Positions 9,376 to 16,617 of a DNA stretch of 37,814 nt are shown piece after piece. Origin of the DNA: Fimbriiglobus sp. (lineage in GTDB: Bacteria; Planctomycetota; Planctomycetia; Gemmatales; Gemmataceae). The notes beneath the pieces were generated by a model. The model made no database searches. It was given only the letters and a program-made list of their open reading frames with translations, and was not told where the DNA came from. The translations under genes and the position numbers were made by a program. The stretch is taken from NCBI GenBank assembly GCA_025459365.1, contig JALOQR010000043.1, positions 1 through 37,814 of the forward strand, given 5' to 3'. Position 1 is the first letter of the stretch. Every line of letters starts with the position of its first letter.

Positions 9376-11193
9376 ATGACCGCCATCCGTGAGGTCGGCC
9401 GCAACGTCTGGGCTGTTGGCCTGTTCTTCGTCGTCGCCTTGTTAGCCCCCCTGCCGGCCCGCGCCCAGCAGTTCGCCTCCCCGTCGGGGCGAAAGATTGC
9501 CGACGTGGTGGTGGTCGGCAACGCCGTCCGTAGCCAGGCGCACATCCTGGCCAAGCTCCAGACGGTCCGCAAAGGGGGCACGTTCACGGAGCACGGAGCC
9601 AACCGCGACGTCACCCTCTTGCTAGCCACTGGCTGGTTCGCCCCGAACGGGGTGGAGATGAAAACGAGTGTGGCGGCCGACGAGAGCGTCACCGTCTACC
9701 TGTCGGTGAAGGAACTGGCCAGCACCGTTCGGCAGATCACGTTCGTCGGCCACCAGCACTATTCGGAGTCGAGCCTCCTCGAACTGACTCCCAAGCTTCG
9801 CAAGGGAGCGCCGCTCAACCCGGCGGTCAATCGGCAGGCGGCGGCGGCCATTGTGCAGAAGATGCGGGAAGACGGGCGATACTACGCAACCTGCACCCTC
9901 ACCAGCGGAGGCAGCCCGACCGACGAGGTGGTGACATTTCACATCGTGGAGGGGCCGGTCGTGCGGGTGGGGGCGGTGGAGTTTCACGGCAACTCCGTGC
10001 GCTTCGAGACCGGTGCCGGGCGGCTGGCCACCATCACCAAAGCCCGCGGGCCGCTCCTCGGCACGCCCACGGTGCTCACCCCCACCTTCACCCCGCAACT
10101 GCTCGACATCGACCGCCGGGCCATCCTCGCCCACTACCACCAACTCGGCTACCTCGACGCGATGGTCGATACCGAAGTGGTGCCAACCAGCTACGACCTG
10201 AGCACGGTGAAGGTGGTGTATCACATCCGCGAAGGCAAGCCGTACAAGGTGAACGCTGTGCGGGTGGAGGGGAACACCATCTACGGGGAGAAGGAACTAC
10301 GGCGGTTTATCGAGCAGAAGGCGGGCGAGGTGTACGACGACGTGAAAGTGCAACGAGATGCCCAGTCGCTCGCCAAGTGGTACGGCAGCGGCGGGTATCA
10401 GGTGAAGGTCGTGCCCGAGCAGTTTGCCGTGCCAGACAAGCCGAACATGGTGGACGTGTGCTATCGGGTGATCGAGGCCCCACGGAACGTGGTGGTGCAA
10501 GCGGAAGCAGAGACGGTCGCCGGCCCTCGGGGGCAAGCCCCGCCCCGCCGCCCCGACCGCGTGGGCGAGATCAAGATCGTCGGCAACACGTTTACCCGCC
10601 GGCGGGTCATCCTGAACGAGATTCGCGGGATTCTGGAACCGGGGCAGGTACTCGACTACGGCCGGATCGAGGAAGCCCGCATGATGCTCATGCGGCGGGG
10701 CATCTTCGACCGCGAAAACGCCCCGACCATTGAGGTGGACAACAGCAACCCGGACAGCGAGTGGAAGGACGTCCTCATCCGCGTGCAAGAGACGCAGACC
10801 GGGCAGGCCGGCCTCCAGGTGGGCGTGAACTCGAACGCCGGTGTGCAGGGAACTGTGACGGTCAACCAGCAGAACTTCGACCTGGGGCGCTTCCCGACCA
10901 GCTTCGACGATCTGTTCAGCGGGCGGGCATTCCGCGGGAACGGGCAGGAACTCCGCCTGACCGCCATGCCGGGTCAGGTGTTCCAGCAGTATCAGGCGAC
11001 ATGGCGTGAGCCGTACCTGTTCGACACCCGCCTCGGCCTGACCACCAACTTCTACTACACCTCGCGGCTGTTCAACGAGTTCCACGAAGACCGCACCGGC
11101 GGGCGGTTCACTCTCGACTACCGATTCGAGAACAACCCCATTTGGGGGGTGAACTTCTCCAACCGGGTCGCGACACCCGCGATAGCTTCCTGA
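9376..11193 (+). CDS. Outer-membrane assembly BamA/POTRA-like protein, N-terminal and central part (frame-disrupted at the 3' end)
   Basis: Signal-like MTAIREVGRNVWAVGLFFVVALLAPLPARAQQ; POTRA-like repeats (VRQITFVGHQHYSESSLLELTPKLRKG; VNAVRVEGNTIYGEKELRRFI; GEIKIVGNTFTRRRVILNEI); beta-barrel start; stops at NRVATPAIAS*. Confidence 0.75.
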   Translation: MTAIREVGRNVWAVGLFFVVALLAPLPARAQQFASPSGRKIADVVVVGNAVRSQAHILAKLQTVRKGGTFTEHGANRDVTLLLATGWFAPNGVEMKTSVAADESVTVYLSVKELASTVRQITFVGHQHYSESSLLELTPKLRKGAPLNPAVNRQAAAAIVQKMREDGRYYATCTLTSGGSPTDEVVTFHIVEGPVVRVGAVEFHGNSVRFETGAGRLATITKARGPLLGTPTVLTPTFTPQLLDIDRRAILAHYHQLGYLDAMVDTEVVPTSYDLSTVKVVYHIREGKPYKVNAVRVEGNTIYGEKELRRFIEQKAGEVYDDVKVQRDAQSLAKWYGSGGYQVKVVPEQFAVPDKPNMVDVCYRVIEAPRNVVVQAEAETVAGPRGQAPPRRPDRVGEIKIVGNTFTRRRVILNEIRGILEPGQVLDYGRIEEARMMLMRRGIFDRENAPTIEVDNSNPDSEWKDVLIRVQETQTGQAGLQVGVNSNAGVQGTVTVNQQNFDLGRFPTSFDDLFSGRAFRGNGQELRLTAMPGQVFQQYQATWREPYLFDTRLGLTTNFYYTSRLFNEFHEDRTGGRFTLDYRFENNPIWGVNFSNRVATPAIAS

Positions 11194-11756
11194 CGCCGAC
11201 CACTGGGAGCGTGCTCGACATCGGCTTCGAGCAAGTGCTGGGCGACTACCAGGTGCCCATCGGCACTGCCAGCTTCACCAAGTTCTGGACCCTGCACCAG
11301 GCCCGCGACGGTGGGTGGAAAGGCGTACTGGCGAACAAGGCGTCGCTCACCGTCATGGGTGATTCCGCCCCGGTGTTTGAGCGAGTGTTCGCCGGCGGGT
11401 TCCAGAGCATCCGTGGGTTCCAGTTCCGCGGCGTGGGGCCGTTCAACACCGGCCCACAGGGGCTGGCCGCCTACCACACCGGCGGCACATTCGCCTTCCT
11501 GAACACCCTGGAGTACCAACTCCCGCTCGTGGCCAACGAGCGGATCGGGGTGGTGGCATTCGTCGACCACGGGACGGTGAGCAACCGCGTGTCGCTGGAC
11601 GACTACCGGGTGGCGGTGGGGGTCGGCCTGCGGTTGAAGATTCCCGGCATGGGGCCGCTGCCCATCGCCCTCGACTTTGGCTTCCCGGTGCGGCAGGCAC
11701 CGACCGACATCAAGCAGGTGTTCAGCTTCTACGTCGGGTGGATTGGCGGGCAGTGA
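11142..11756 (+). CDS. C-terminal barrel fragment of the BamA-like protein, in a different frame
   Basis: GRDTRDSFLTPTTGSVLDIGFEQVLGDYQVP...FAGGFQSIRGFQFRGVGP...VGVGLRLKIPGMGPLPIALDFGFPV: Omp85 barrel C-terminus continuing the previous ORF. Confidence 0.75.
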   Translation: MGGELLQPGRDTRDSFLTPTTGSVLDIGFEQVLGDYQVPIGTASFTKFWTLHQARDGGWKGVLANKASLTVMGDSAPVFERVFAGGFQSIRGFQFRGVGPFNTGPQGLAAYHTGGTFAFLNTLEYQLPLVANERIGVVAFVDHGTVSNRVSLDDYRVAVGVGLRLKIPGMGPLPIALDFGFPVRQAPTDIKQVFSFYVGWIGGQ

Positions 11757-11813
11757 CGACCGCAGCAGCGTACACTGGGGTGTCCCCCCGGTGTGGGGCA
11801 GGGGTGCCGGCCG

Positions 11814-12512
11814 ATGACCGAAACCGAGTGGCGGACGGCCGATGGCGGCGGCAACCGCATGCTTGCCGTTGTGCGAGACCGCCTGTCGGCCCGAAAGTGG
11901 GTGTTGGTGGCGTGCGGAGTGGCCCGCGAGTACTCACCCGAGGCGTACCTCCCACTCGTGGAGGAAGTCGAGGCGTCGGTCGATCGCCCGCTCACCCCGG
12001 CCGATCTCAACCGCCTGAACGCACTTCTTCCCGAACCTCTGCGCCACTGGCTTCGACCAGACGCCCCCGAAGGCGGGCGTGTGTTCGGATCGACTGCCGA
12101 ACTGGGCAACCTCCTCCGCGAACTCTACGAGGGTGGGTTCTGGCCGAACCACGCCGGCCTATCGCGGGCGCTGGCCCACACCCTCCGCGAGCAACTCGGC
12201 AACCCGTTCCGCCCGTATTGCTGTGAACCCACATGGCGATCGGAGACGGTGCTCGCCCTGGCGTCGGCCGTCGACGGCACTTCTGCCTTCGACCGCCTGC
12301 CCATCCTGGCCGACGCGCTGGAAGACGCCGGATGCGATGAGCGATCGCTGCTCGACCACCTCCGCGGCCCCGGCCCGCACGCCCGCGGCTGCTGGGCGCT
12401 CGACCTCATCCTGAACCGCGACCCGGAACTGTTCGCCGAACCCCCGCTCCTGTCCACGCCCCGTCGCATGCGGCTCGGGCCGTTCACCCCGCCACCCGAA
12501 GGCATCGCGTGA
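11814..12512 (+). CDS. Gemmata-type conserved hypothetical protein
   Basis: ORF 11793..12512 with plausible start MTETEWRTADGG; NPFRPYCCEPTWRS...LPILADALEDAGCDERSLLDHLRGPGPHARGCWALDLIL, a segment I recognise as recurring in Gemmata hypothetical proteins. Confidence 0.7.
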   Translation: MTETEWRTADGGGNRMLAVVRDRLSARKWVLVACGVAREYSPEAYLPLVEEVEASVDRPLTPADLNRLNALLPEPLRHWLRPDAPEGGRVFGSTAELGNLLRELYEGGFWPNHAGLSRALAHTLREQLGNPFRPYCCEPTWRSETVLALASAVDGTSAFDRLPILADALEDAGCDERSLLDHLRGPGPHARGCWALDLILNRDPELFAEPPLLSTPRRMRLGPFTPPPEGIA

Positions 12513-12536
12513 GCGACCCTCCTGACCGCCGGGCCA

Positions 12537-12565
12537 TTGCATTCCACGACCCCGGTTGCTACTTT
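12537..12565 (+). promoter_or_regulatory. Candidate sigma70-type promoter of the leu leader (TTGCAT-N17-TACTTT, extended -10 TGC)
   Basis: Read by eye: ttgcat 12537-12542, 17-nt spacer, tactttt-type -10 at 12560-12565 preceded by tgc. Confidence 0.35.
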
Positions 12566-12588
12566 GTGAAATAGGAGACCAGACCACC

Positions 12589-12669
12589 GTGCCGGCAAAC
12601 TTTCGACTTGCGACCCTCATTCGACTTCTCGGCCTTGGCCGAGCGAGTTCCGGAGTCCATGCCGAGTAG
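12589..12669 (+). CDS. leuL: Leu-rich leader peptide (attenuator) MPANFRLATLIRLLGLGRASSGVHAE
   Basis: GTG start preceded by taggag (12572-12577); 26 codons then TAG; 5 Leu codons (CTT, CTC, CTT, CTC, CTT) within positions 7-16; directly upstream of a terminator and leuA. Confidence 0.75.
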   Translation: MPANFRLATLIRLLGLGRASSGVHAE

Positions 12670-12710
12670 CGGCCGCCACCGCACCCCGAGCACACGACGG
12701 CCCCGGAACT
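12645..12710 (+). promoter_or_regulatory. Predicted antiterminator pairing (gttccgg region with terminator 5' arm)
   Basis: agttccgg (12646-12653) is exactly complementary to ccggaact (12703-12710), the loop-proximal 5' arm of the terminator. Confidence 0.65.
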
Positions 12711-12733
12711 GACCGAGTTCCGGGGCCGTTTTT
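12697..12733 (+). terminator. Intrinsic terminator/attenuator upstream of leuA
   Basis: acggccccggaact-gaccg-agttccggggccgt followed by TTTTT: 14-bp perfect stem plus U tract, 31 nt before the leuA start. Confidence 0.85.
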
Positions 12734-12763
12734 CGTTCACCCTCCCCAACAGGTGCCTCGCCG

Positions 12764-14362
12764 ATGACCCCGCCGACCGACCCGAATCGCGTGATCGTGT
12801 TCGACACCACCCTCCGCGACGGCGAGCAAAGCCCCGGCTGCAGCATGAACCTCCAGGAGAAACTGGAGATGGCGCTGCAACTCAAGAACCTCGGGGTGGA
12901 CGTGATCGAGGCCGGGTTCCCCATCGCCAGCCCCGGCGACTTCGAGAGCGTGCGGGAGATCGCCCGGCAGGTGCACGGGCCGGTGATCGCCGGCCTCGCC
13001 CGGTGCAACCCGGCCGACATCGACCGCGCCGCCGAGGCAGTCAAACTGTCGCCGAACCCGCGGGTCCACGTCTTCCTTGCTACCAGTGCCATTCACCGCG
13101 AGTTCAAGCTGAAGATGGACCGGGCGGAGATCATCAAGCGGACGGTCGAGGGGGTGAAGCGGGCCCGCGACCAGGTGGCCGATGTCGAGTTCAGTCCGGA
13201 GGATGCCAGCCGGACGGAACTCGACTTCCTCGCCGAGGTGGTTGAGCGGGCGGTAGAGGCCGGTGCCACCACGCTGAACATCCCGGACACGGTCGGGTAC
13301 GCCGTGCCCGAGCACTACGCCGCCATCATCCGGCACCTGAAGAAGACGGTCCGCGGCATCGACAAGTGCATTCTGAGCGTTCACTGCCACAACGACCTGG
13401 GGCTGGCGGTGGCGAACAGCCTGGCGGCGCTGAAGGAGGGCGCGCGGCAGGTGGAATGCACCATCAACGGCATCGGCGAGCGGGCCGGCAACACCGCCCT
13501 GGAAGAGGTGGTGATGGCGATGCGGACGCGCCAGGACCACTACGGCCTGACCACCGGCATCCACACCCATCTCATCTCCCCGACGAGCCGGAAGTTGATC
13601 GCCTTGACGGGGATGCAGGTGCAGCGGAACAAGGCGATCGTCGGGCGAAACGCCTTCGCCCACGAGGCCGGTATCCACCAGGACGGCATGCTGAAGAACG
13701 CCAACACCTACGAGATCATGCGGCCCGAAGACCTGGGCATCCAGAAGACGGAACTGGTGCTCGGCAAGCACAGCGGGCGGGCCGCCCTGCGAGACCGCGT
13801 CGGGCACCTCGGCTACAGCCTGAGCGACGAGCAACTGAACGGCGTGTTCGCCGCCTTCAAGAAACTGGCCGACGCCAAGAAAGAAGTGTTCGATGCCGAC
13901 ATCGAGTCGCTCGTGGACTCCGAACTTCAGGCGGGTCTGGAGAACCGCAAGGTGTGGACGCTCGTCGGCTTCACCAGCACCGCGGGCACCGGGTCGCAGA
14001 CCTCGGCGGCGGTGAGCCTGAAGCACCGCGACGACCCGGAAGGCCGGGTGCGGCGAGACGCAGCGCCGGGCAACGGGCCAATCGACGCGCTATTCAAGGC
14101 GATCAGCCGCGTGACTGGCGTGGAGGCGAAGGTGGTCGATTACCGGGTCCGGGCACTGACGCAAGACATGGACGCACTCGGCGAGGCCCATGTGGAAGTG
14201 GAGCAGGGGGGGCGACGAACGAGCGCCCGGGCGACGAGCATGGATGTGATCGAGGCCAGCGCACTCGCTTACCTGGAGGTCATCAACCGCGTGCTGCAAC
14301 AGCGGCAGCGGGACCGCCTGAAGCCGACCGACCACGTCCCGCCGGGAGTGGTGCCGGTGTAG
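12764..14362 (+). CDS. leuA: 2-isopropylmalate synthase
   Basis: [92 protein letters not shown]. Confidence 0.96.
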   Translation: MTPPTDPNRVIVFDTTLRDGEQSPGCSMNLQEKLEMALQLKNLGVDVIEAGFPIASPGDFESVREIARQVHGPVIAGLARCNPADIDRAAEAVKLSPNPRVHVFLATSAIHREFKLKMDRAEIIKRTVEGVKRARDQVADVEFSPEDASRTELDFLAEVVERAVEAGATTLNIPDTVGYAVPEHYAAIIRHLKKTVRGIDKCILSVHCHNDLGLAVANSLAALKEGARQVECTINGIGERAGNTALEEVVMAMRTRQDHYGLTTGIHTHLISPTSRKLIALTGMQVQRNKAIVGRNAFAHEAGIHQDGMLKNANTYEIMRPEDLGIQKTELVLGKHSGRAALRDRVGHLGYSLSDEQLNGVFAAFKKLADAKKEVFDADIESLVDSELQAGLENRKVWTLVGFTSTAGTGSQTSAAVSLKHRDDPEGRVRRDAAPGNGPIDALFKAISRVTGVEAKVVDYRVRALTQDMDALGEAHVEVEQGGRRTSARATSMDVIEASALAYLEVINRVLQQRQRDRLKPTDHVPPGVVPV

Positions 14363-14411
14363 ATTCCCTCCGATCCTGCGGTTTCTTCTTCACGCCCGTT
14401 GCGGAGGTGGA

Positions 14412-15341
14412 ATGCCGCTGTTCGATGCGTACCTGTTCATCGACTGGAGTGCTGTGAGCCGACCCCACCCGGCCCGCCCGCGGAAGGATGCGGTGTGGGT
14501 CGGTGAGTGGGTCGGTGGAGACGGCCACTCCCAACAGACCTACCACCGAACTCGTTCGGACGCCGTACGGCAGGTGGTGGGCCGTTTGGAGAAACTCGTC
14601 GCCGATGGACGGAGGGTCTTGGTCGGGTTCGACTTCCCCTACGGCTACCCGGCGGGGTTCGCCGAAACTCTCCGCTTGCCGATCGGGCCAGCGGCATGGC
14701 GGGCGGTGTGGGCCGAACTTCTCGGCCGAGTACAAGACGACGACACCAACGCGAATAACCGGTTCGAGTTGGCCGGCGCGTTGAACGCCGCCGTCGGCGG
14801 TCGTGGGCCGTTCTGGGGCTGCCCACACGGGCGTGCGGTACCACACCTGTTGGCTACGTCGCCGGAGTTTCCATACCTCACGGCCAGTGGGCGGGCTCTC
14901 CCCCGGCTTCGCCACGCCGAGGCTCGACTGCCCGGCACTCAGGAGAGTTGGAAGTTGTTTGGAAACGGCAGCGTGGGCGGGCAGGCGTTGCTGGGCATCC
15001 CGCGGGTGGCCGCGCTGCGGGATTGCCCCGGCCTTGCTGCCGTGAGCCGGGTGTGGCCGTTTGAAACGGGGTTCAGCCCGGTCCCCGGTGGGGATGCCCG
15101 ACCGCTGGTGCTGCACACCGAAATTTGGCCTGGGGTGGTGAACGACCGTGTGCGTGCCCTGATGGCGACCGACCCGACGCTCATCCGCGACCGTGCCCAG
15201 GTGCAAGCAATGTGTGAATGGGCGGCCGAGCACGATCGGGCTGGTACACTCGGAAGGTACTTCGACTCCCCCGCCGGGCTGACTCCGGTGCAGGTGCGGG
15301 CGTGTACGGAAGAAGAGGGGTGGGTGCTTGGCGCAACTTGA
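14412..15341 (+). CDS. Conserved hypothetical protein (DAYLFIDWSA.../GFDFPYGYPAGFAE)
   Basis: 309-aa ORF with catalytic-looking N-terminal motif FIDWSA and GFDFPYGYPAGF; no confident family. Confidence 0.7.
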   Translation: MPLFDAYLFIDWSAVSRPHPARPRKDAVWVGEWVGGDGHSQQTYHRTRSDAVRQVVGRLEKLVADGRRVLVGFDFPYGYPAGFAETLRLPIGPAAWRAVWAELLGRVQDDDTNANNRFELAGALNAAVGGRGPFWGCPHGRAVPHLLATSPEFPYLTASGRALPRLRHAEARLPGTQESWKLFGNGSVGGQALLGIPRVAALRDCPGLAAVSRVWPFETGFSPVPGGDARPLVLHTEIWPGVVNDRVRALMATDPTLIRDRAQVQAMCEWAAEHDRAGTLGRYFDSPAGLTPVQVRACTEEEGWVLGAT

Positions 15342-15362
15342 CCCGACGACTGGGTAGGCAAG

Positions 15363-15435
15363 TAACCCCGGGTGGACTCGAACCACCGATCTCCTGTTTG
15401 TAAGACAGGCGCCTTCGCCGCTAGGCTACGGAGTT
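15363..15435 (-). tRNA. tRNA-Val(UAC)
   Basis: RC: AACTCCGTAGCCTAGCGGCGAAGGCGCCTGTCTTACAAACAGGAGATCGGTGGTTCGAGTCCACCCGGGGTTA; complete cloverleaf, loop CTTACAA, no encoded CCA. Confidence 0.93.
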
Positions 15436-15486
15436 GTGTCGTCGAGTGCCCCAGCCAGGATTGTCCGGCTCCCTTCCGTCAGTCAG

Positions 15487-15557
15487 TGGACCCGCCGGGG
15501 ATCGAACCCGGACGACCGCCATGCCATAGCGGGGTCATCCCGTGAGACCACAGACCC
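15487..15557 (-). tRNA. tRNA-Ala(GGC)
   Basis: RC: GGGTCTGTGGTCTCACGGGATGACCCCGCTATGGCATGGCGGTCGTCCGGGTTCGATCCCCGGCGGGTCCA; G3:U70 present; loop ATGGCAT. Confidence 0.88.
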
Positions 15558-15562
15558 GTGAG

Positions 15563-15630
15563 TGGAGTCGCGGGGAGTCGAACCCCGTGGCCGTGCTTGC
15601 AAGGCACAGCCCCAGCCCGCTGGCGTCCCC
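15563..15630 (-). tRNA. tRNA-Ala(UGC), short (68 nt), A5:A68 mismatch and irregular D-arm
   Basis: RC: GGGGACGCCAGCGGGCTGGGGCTGTGCCTTGCAAGCACGGCCACGGGGTTCGACTCCCCGCGACTCCA; G3:U70 present; loop CTTGCAA. Confidence 0.7.
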
Positions 15631-15635
15631 GTCAG

Positions 15636-15709
15636 TGACCGGGGTGGGAGTCGAACCCACACCCATGAGGTTCTCGGCCTCACCCCTCTACCAGTTGGGG
15701 TACCCGGTC
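15636..15709 (-). tRNA. tRNA with Leu anticodon (GAG) but short, class I variable region; C33
   Basis: RC: GACCGGGTACCCCAACTGGTAGAGGGGTGAGGCCGAGAACCTCATGGGTGTGGGTTCGACTCCCACCCCGGTCA; all stems pair, loop CCGAGAA. Confidence 0.78.
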
Positions 15710-15715
15710 GGTGAG

Positions 15716-15783
15716 TTGCAGACCCGGGAGTCGAACCCGGCCTCCAGGCTTATGAGACCCGAACGGGCGCCGGCCCGTCTGCA
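15716..15783 (-). tRNA. tRNA-Met-like (CAU), 68 nt with shortened D-arm
   Basis: RC: TGCAGACGGGCCGGCGCCCGTTCGGGTCTCATAAGCCTGGAGGCCGGGTTCGACTCCCGGGTCTGCAA; 7-bp acceptor and T-arm perfect, loop CTCATAA. Confidence 0.7.
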
Positions 15784-15789
15784 ATTCCG

Positions 15790-15851
15790 TCGCACGCCCC
15801 GGACTCGAACCGGCTGAGACCGCGGCCTCTGCCAGGTTGGGCTACGTCACT
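15790..15851 (-). pseudogene. tRNA-like remnant with anticodon arm 3' half and variable region deleted
   Basis: RC: AGTGACGTAGCCCAACCTGGCAGAGGCCGCGGTCTCAGCCGGTTCGAGTCCGGGGCGTGCG...: canonical D-arm and TTCGAGT T-arm, but only about 61 nt and no complete anticodon stem; acceptor badly paired. Confidence 0.65.
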
Positions 15852-15856
15852 GGGAT

Positions 15857-15929
15857 TGACCCGTGCGGGAATCGAACCCGCGTTACCAGCGTGAGAGGCT
15901 GGCGTCCTGAACCGCTAGACGAACGGGCC
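15857..15929 (-). tRNA. tRNA-Glu(CUC)
   Basis: RC: GGCCCGTTCGTCTAGCGGTTCAGGACGCCAGCCTCTCACGCTGGTAACGCGGGTTCGATTCCCGCACGGGTCA; textbook Glu body, loop CTCTCAC. Confidence 0.95.
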
Positions 15930-15944
15930 GTACTCTTCCGTCAA

Positions 15945-16026
15945 TGCGTCGGGCAGGGATCGAACCTGCCAGCCCCGAAGGGCACCGGGTTACAGCCGGG
16001 TGGCACGCCGTTGTGCCGTCCGACGC
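15945..16026 (-). tRNA. tRNA-Tyr(GUA), class II
   Basis: RC: GCGTCGGACGGCACAACGGCGTGCCACCCGGCTGTAACCCGGTGCCCTTCGGGGCTGGCAGGTTCGATCCCTGCCCGACGCA; long variable arm, loop CTGTAAC. Confidence 0.88.
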
Positions 16027-16038
16027 ATGGCTTCCGAG

Positions 16039-16112
16039 TGGCACGGGTGGGAGTCGAACCCACACCCCCCGAGGCTTAAGGTCGGGCGCTCTACCAGTTG
16101 GCGCACCGTGCC
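16039..16112 (-). tRNA. tRNA with Leu anticodon (UAA) but short, class I variable region
   Basis: RC: GGCACGGTGCGCCAACTGGTAGAGCGCCCGACCTTAAGCCTCGGGGGGTGTGGGTTCGACTCCCACCCGTGCCA; loop CTTAAGC; 31:39 mismatch C:C. Confidence 0.8.
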
Positions 16113-16122
16113 ACTGTGTCAG

Positions 16123-16195
16123 CGCCCCTGGCGGGATTCGAACCCGCGGCCTCCGCCGTGACAGGGCGGCGAGCACTCCGCTGCTCCACAAGGGC
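16123..16195 (-). tRNA. tRNA-Asp(GUC)
   Basis: RC: GCCCTTGTGGAGCAGCGGAGTGCTCGCCGCCCTGTCACGGCGGAGGCCGCGGGTTCGAATCCCGCCAGGGGCG; G73, loop CTGTCAC. Confidence 0.94.
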
Positions 16196-16216
16196 GTGTT
16201 GATCGTGTCCATCCAG

Positions 16217-16288
16217 AGCGCCCGGCGGGAGTCGAACCCGCTCATCCGCCTTGGCAAGGCGGCAGGCCAGCCGTTACATCACGGGCGC
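16217..16288 (-). tRNA. tRNA-Gly(GCC)
   Basis: RC: GCGCCCGTGATGTAACGGCTGGCCTGCCGCCTTGCCAAGGCGGATGAGCGGGTTCGACTCCCGCCGGGCGCT; U73. Confidence 0.95.
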
Positions 16289-16302
16289 GTTGTGTCGAGC
16301 CA

Positions 16303-16373
16303 AGCCCCCGGCAGGAGTCGAACCTGCGCGGCCGTCTTACCAAGACGGAAGGCTACCGTTACATCACGAGGGC
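16303..16373 (-). tRNA. tRNA with Thr anticodon (GGU) on a Gly-type body (U73)
   Basis: RC: GCCCTCGTGATGTAACGGTAGCCTTCCGTCTTGGTAAGACGGCCGCGCAGGTTCGACTCCTGCCGGGGGCT; loop TTGGTAA; shares TGATGTAACGG and U73 with the adjacent tRNA-Gly(GCC). Confidence 0.85.
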
Positions 16374-16381
16374 GTCGTCAG

Positions 16382-16454
16382 TGTCCCCGCCAGGAATCGA
16401 ACCTGGTCTTCAACCTTCGGAGGGTCGCGTGCAAGTCCGGCACACCCCGAGGAC
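16382..16454 (-). tRNA. tRNA-Arg(CCG)
   Basis: RC: GTCCTCGGGGTGTGCCGGACTTGCACGCGACCCTCCGAAGGTTGAAGACCAGGTTCGATTCCTGGCGGGGACA; loop CTCCGAA. Confidence 0.87.
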
Positions 16455-16461
16455 AGTTCAG

Positions 16462-16532
16462 AGCACCCGGTGGGGATCGAACCCACGACTCCGGTTTGGA
16501 AGACCGGCGCGTTGCCGTTACGCCACAAGTGC
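16462..16532 (-). tRNA. tRNA-Gly(UCC)
   Basis: RC: GCACTTGTGGCGTAACGGCAACGCGCCGGTCTTCCAAACCGGAGTCGTGGGTTCGATCCCCACCGGGTGCT; U73. Confidence 0.94.
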
Positions 16533-16538
16533 TGGCAG

Positions 16539-16610
16539 TGAGGTCCGAGGGACTTGAACCCTCACATCCTGGGTAAGAGCCAGGAGTGCTGCCGCTAACA
16601 CCTGGACCTC
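16539..16610 (-). tRNA. tRNA-Lys(CUU)
   Basis: RC: GAGGTCCAGGTGTTAGCGGCAGCACTCCTGGCTCTTACCCAGGATGTGAGGGTTCAAGTCCCTCGGACCTCA; loop CTCTTAC. Confidence 0.88.
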
Positions 16611-16617
16611 ATTCGAG

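Noticed and set aside
11141-11149. Programmed ribosomal frameshift at tttgggggg in the BamA-like gene
   Set aside because: Barrel sequence appears to be missing across the junction, so a deletion or assembly error explains it better. Kept only as a caveat.
15436-15486. Another tRNA in the gap between tRNA-Val and tRNA-Ala(GGC)
   Set aside because: It contains a faint 3'-half resemblance (gccccagccaggattgtccggct) but no foldable cloverleaf and too little length. At most an eroded relic.
15218-16576. Plus-strand ORFs over 15218-16576 (e.g. 210 aa MRRAGIEPASPEGHRVTAGW..., 96 aa, 91 aa)
   Set aside because: They are antisense to the tRNA array. Motifs such as GVEPTP and RESNP come from reverse-complemented T-arms (GGTTCGA), a well-known source of false hypothetical proteins.
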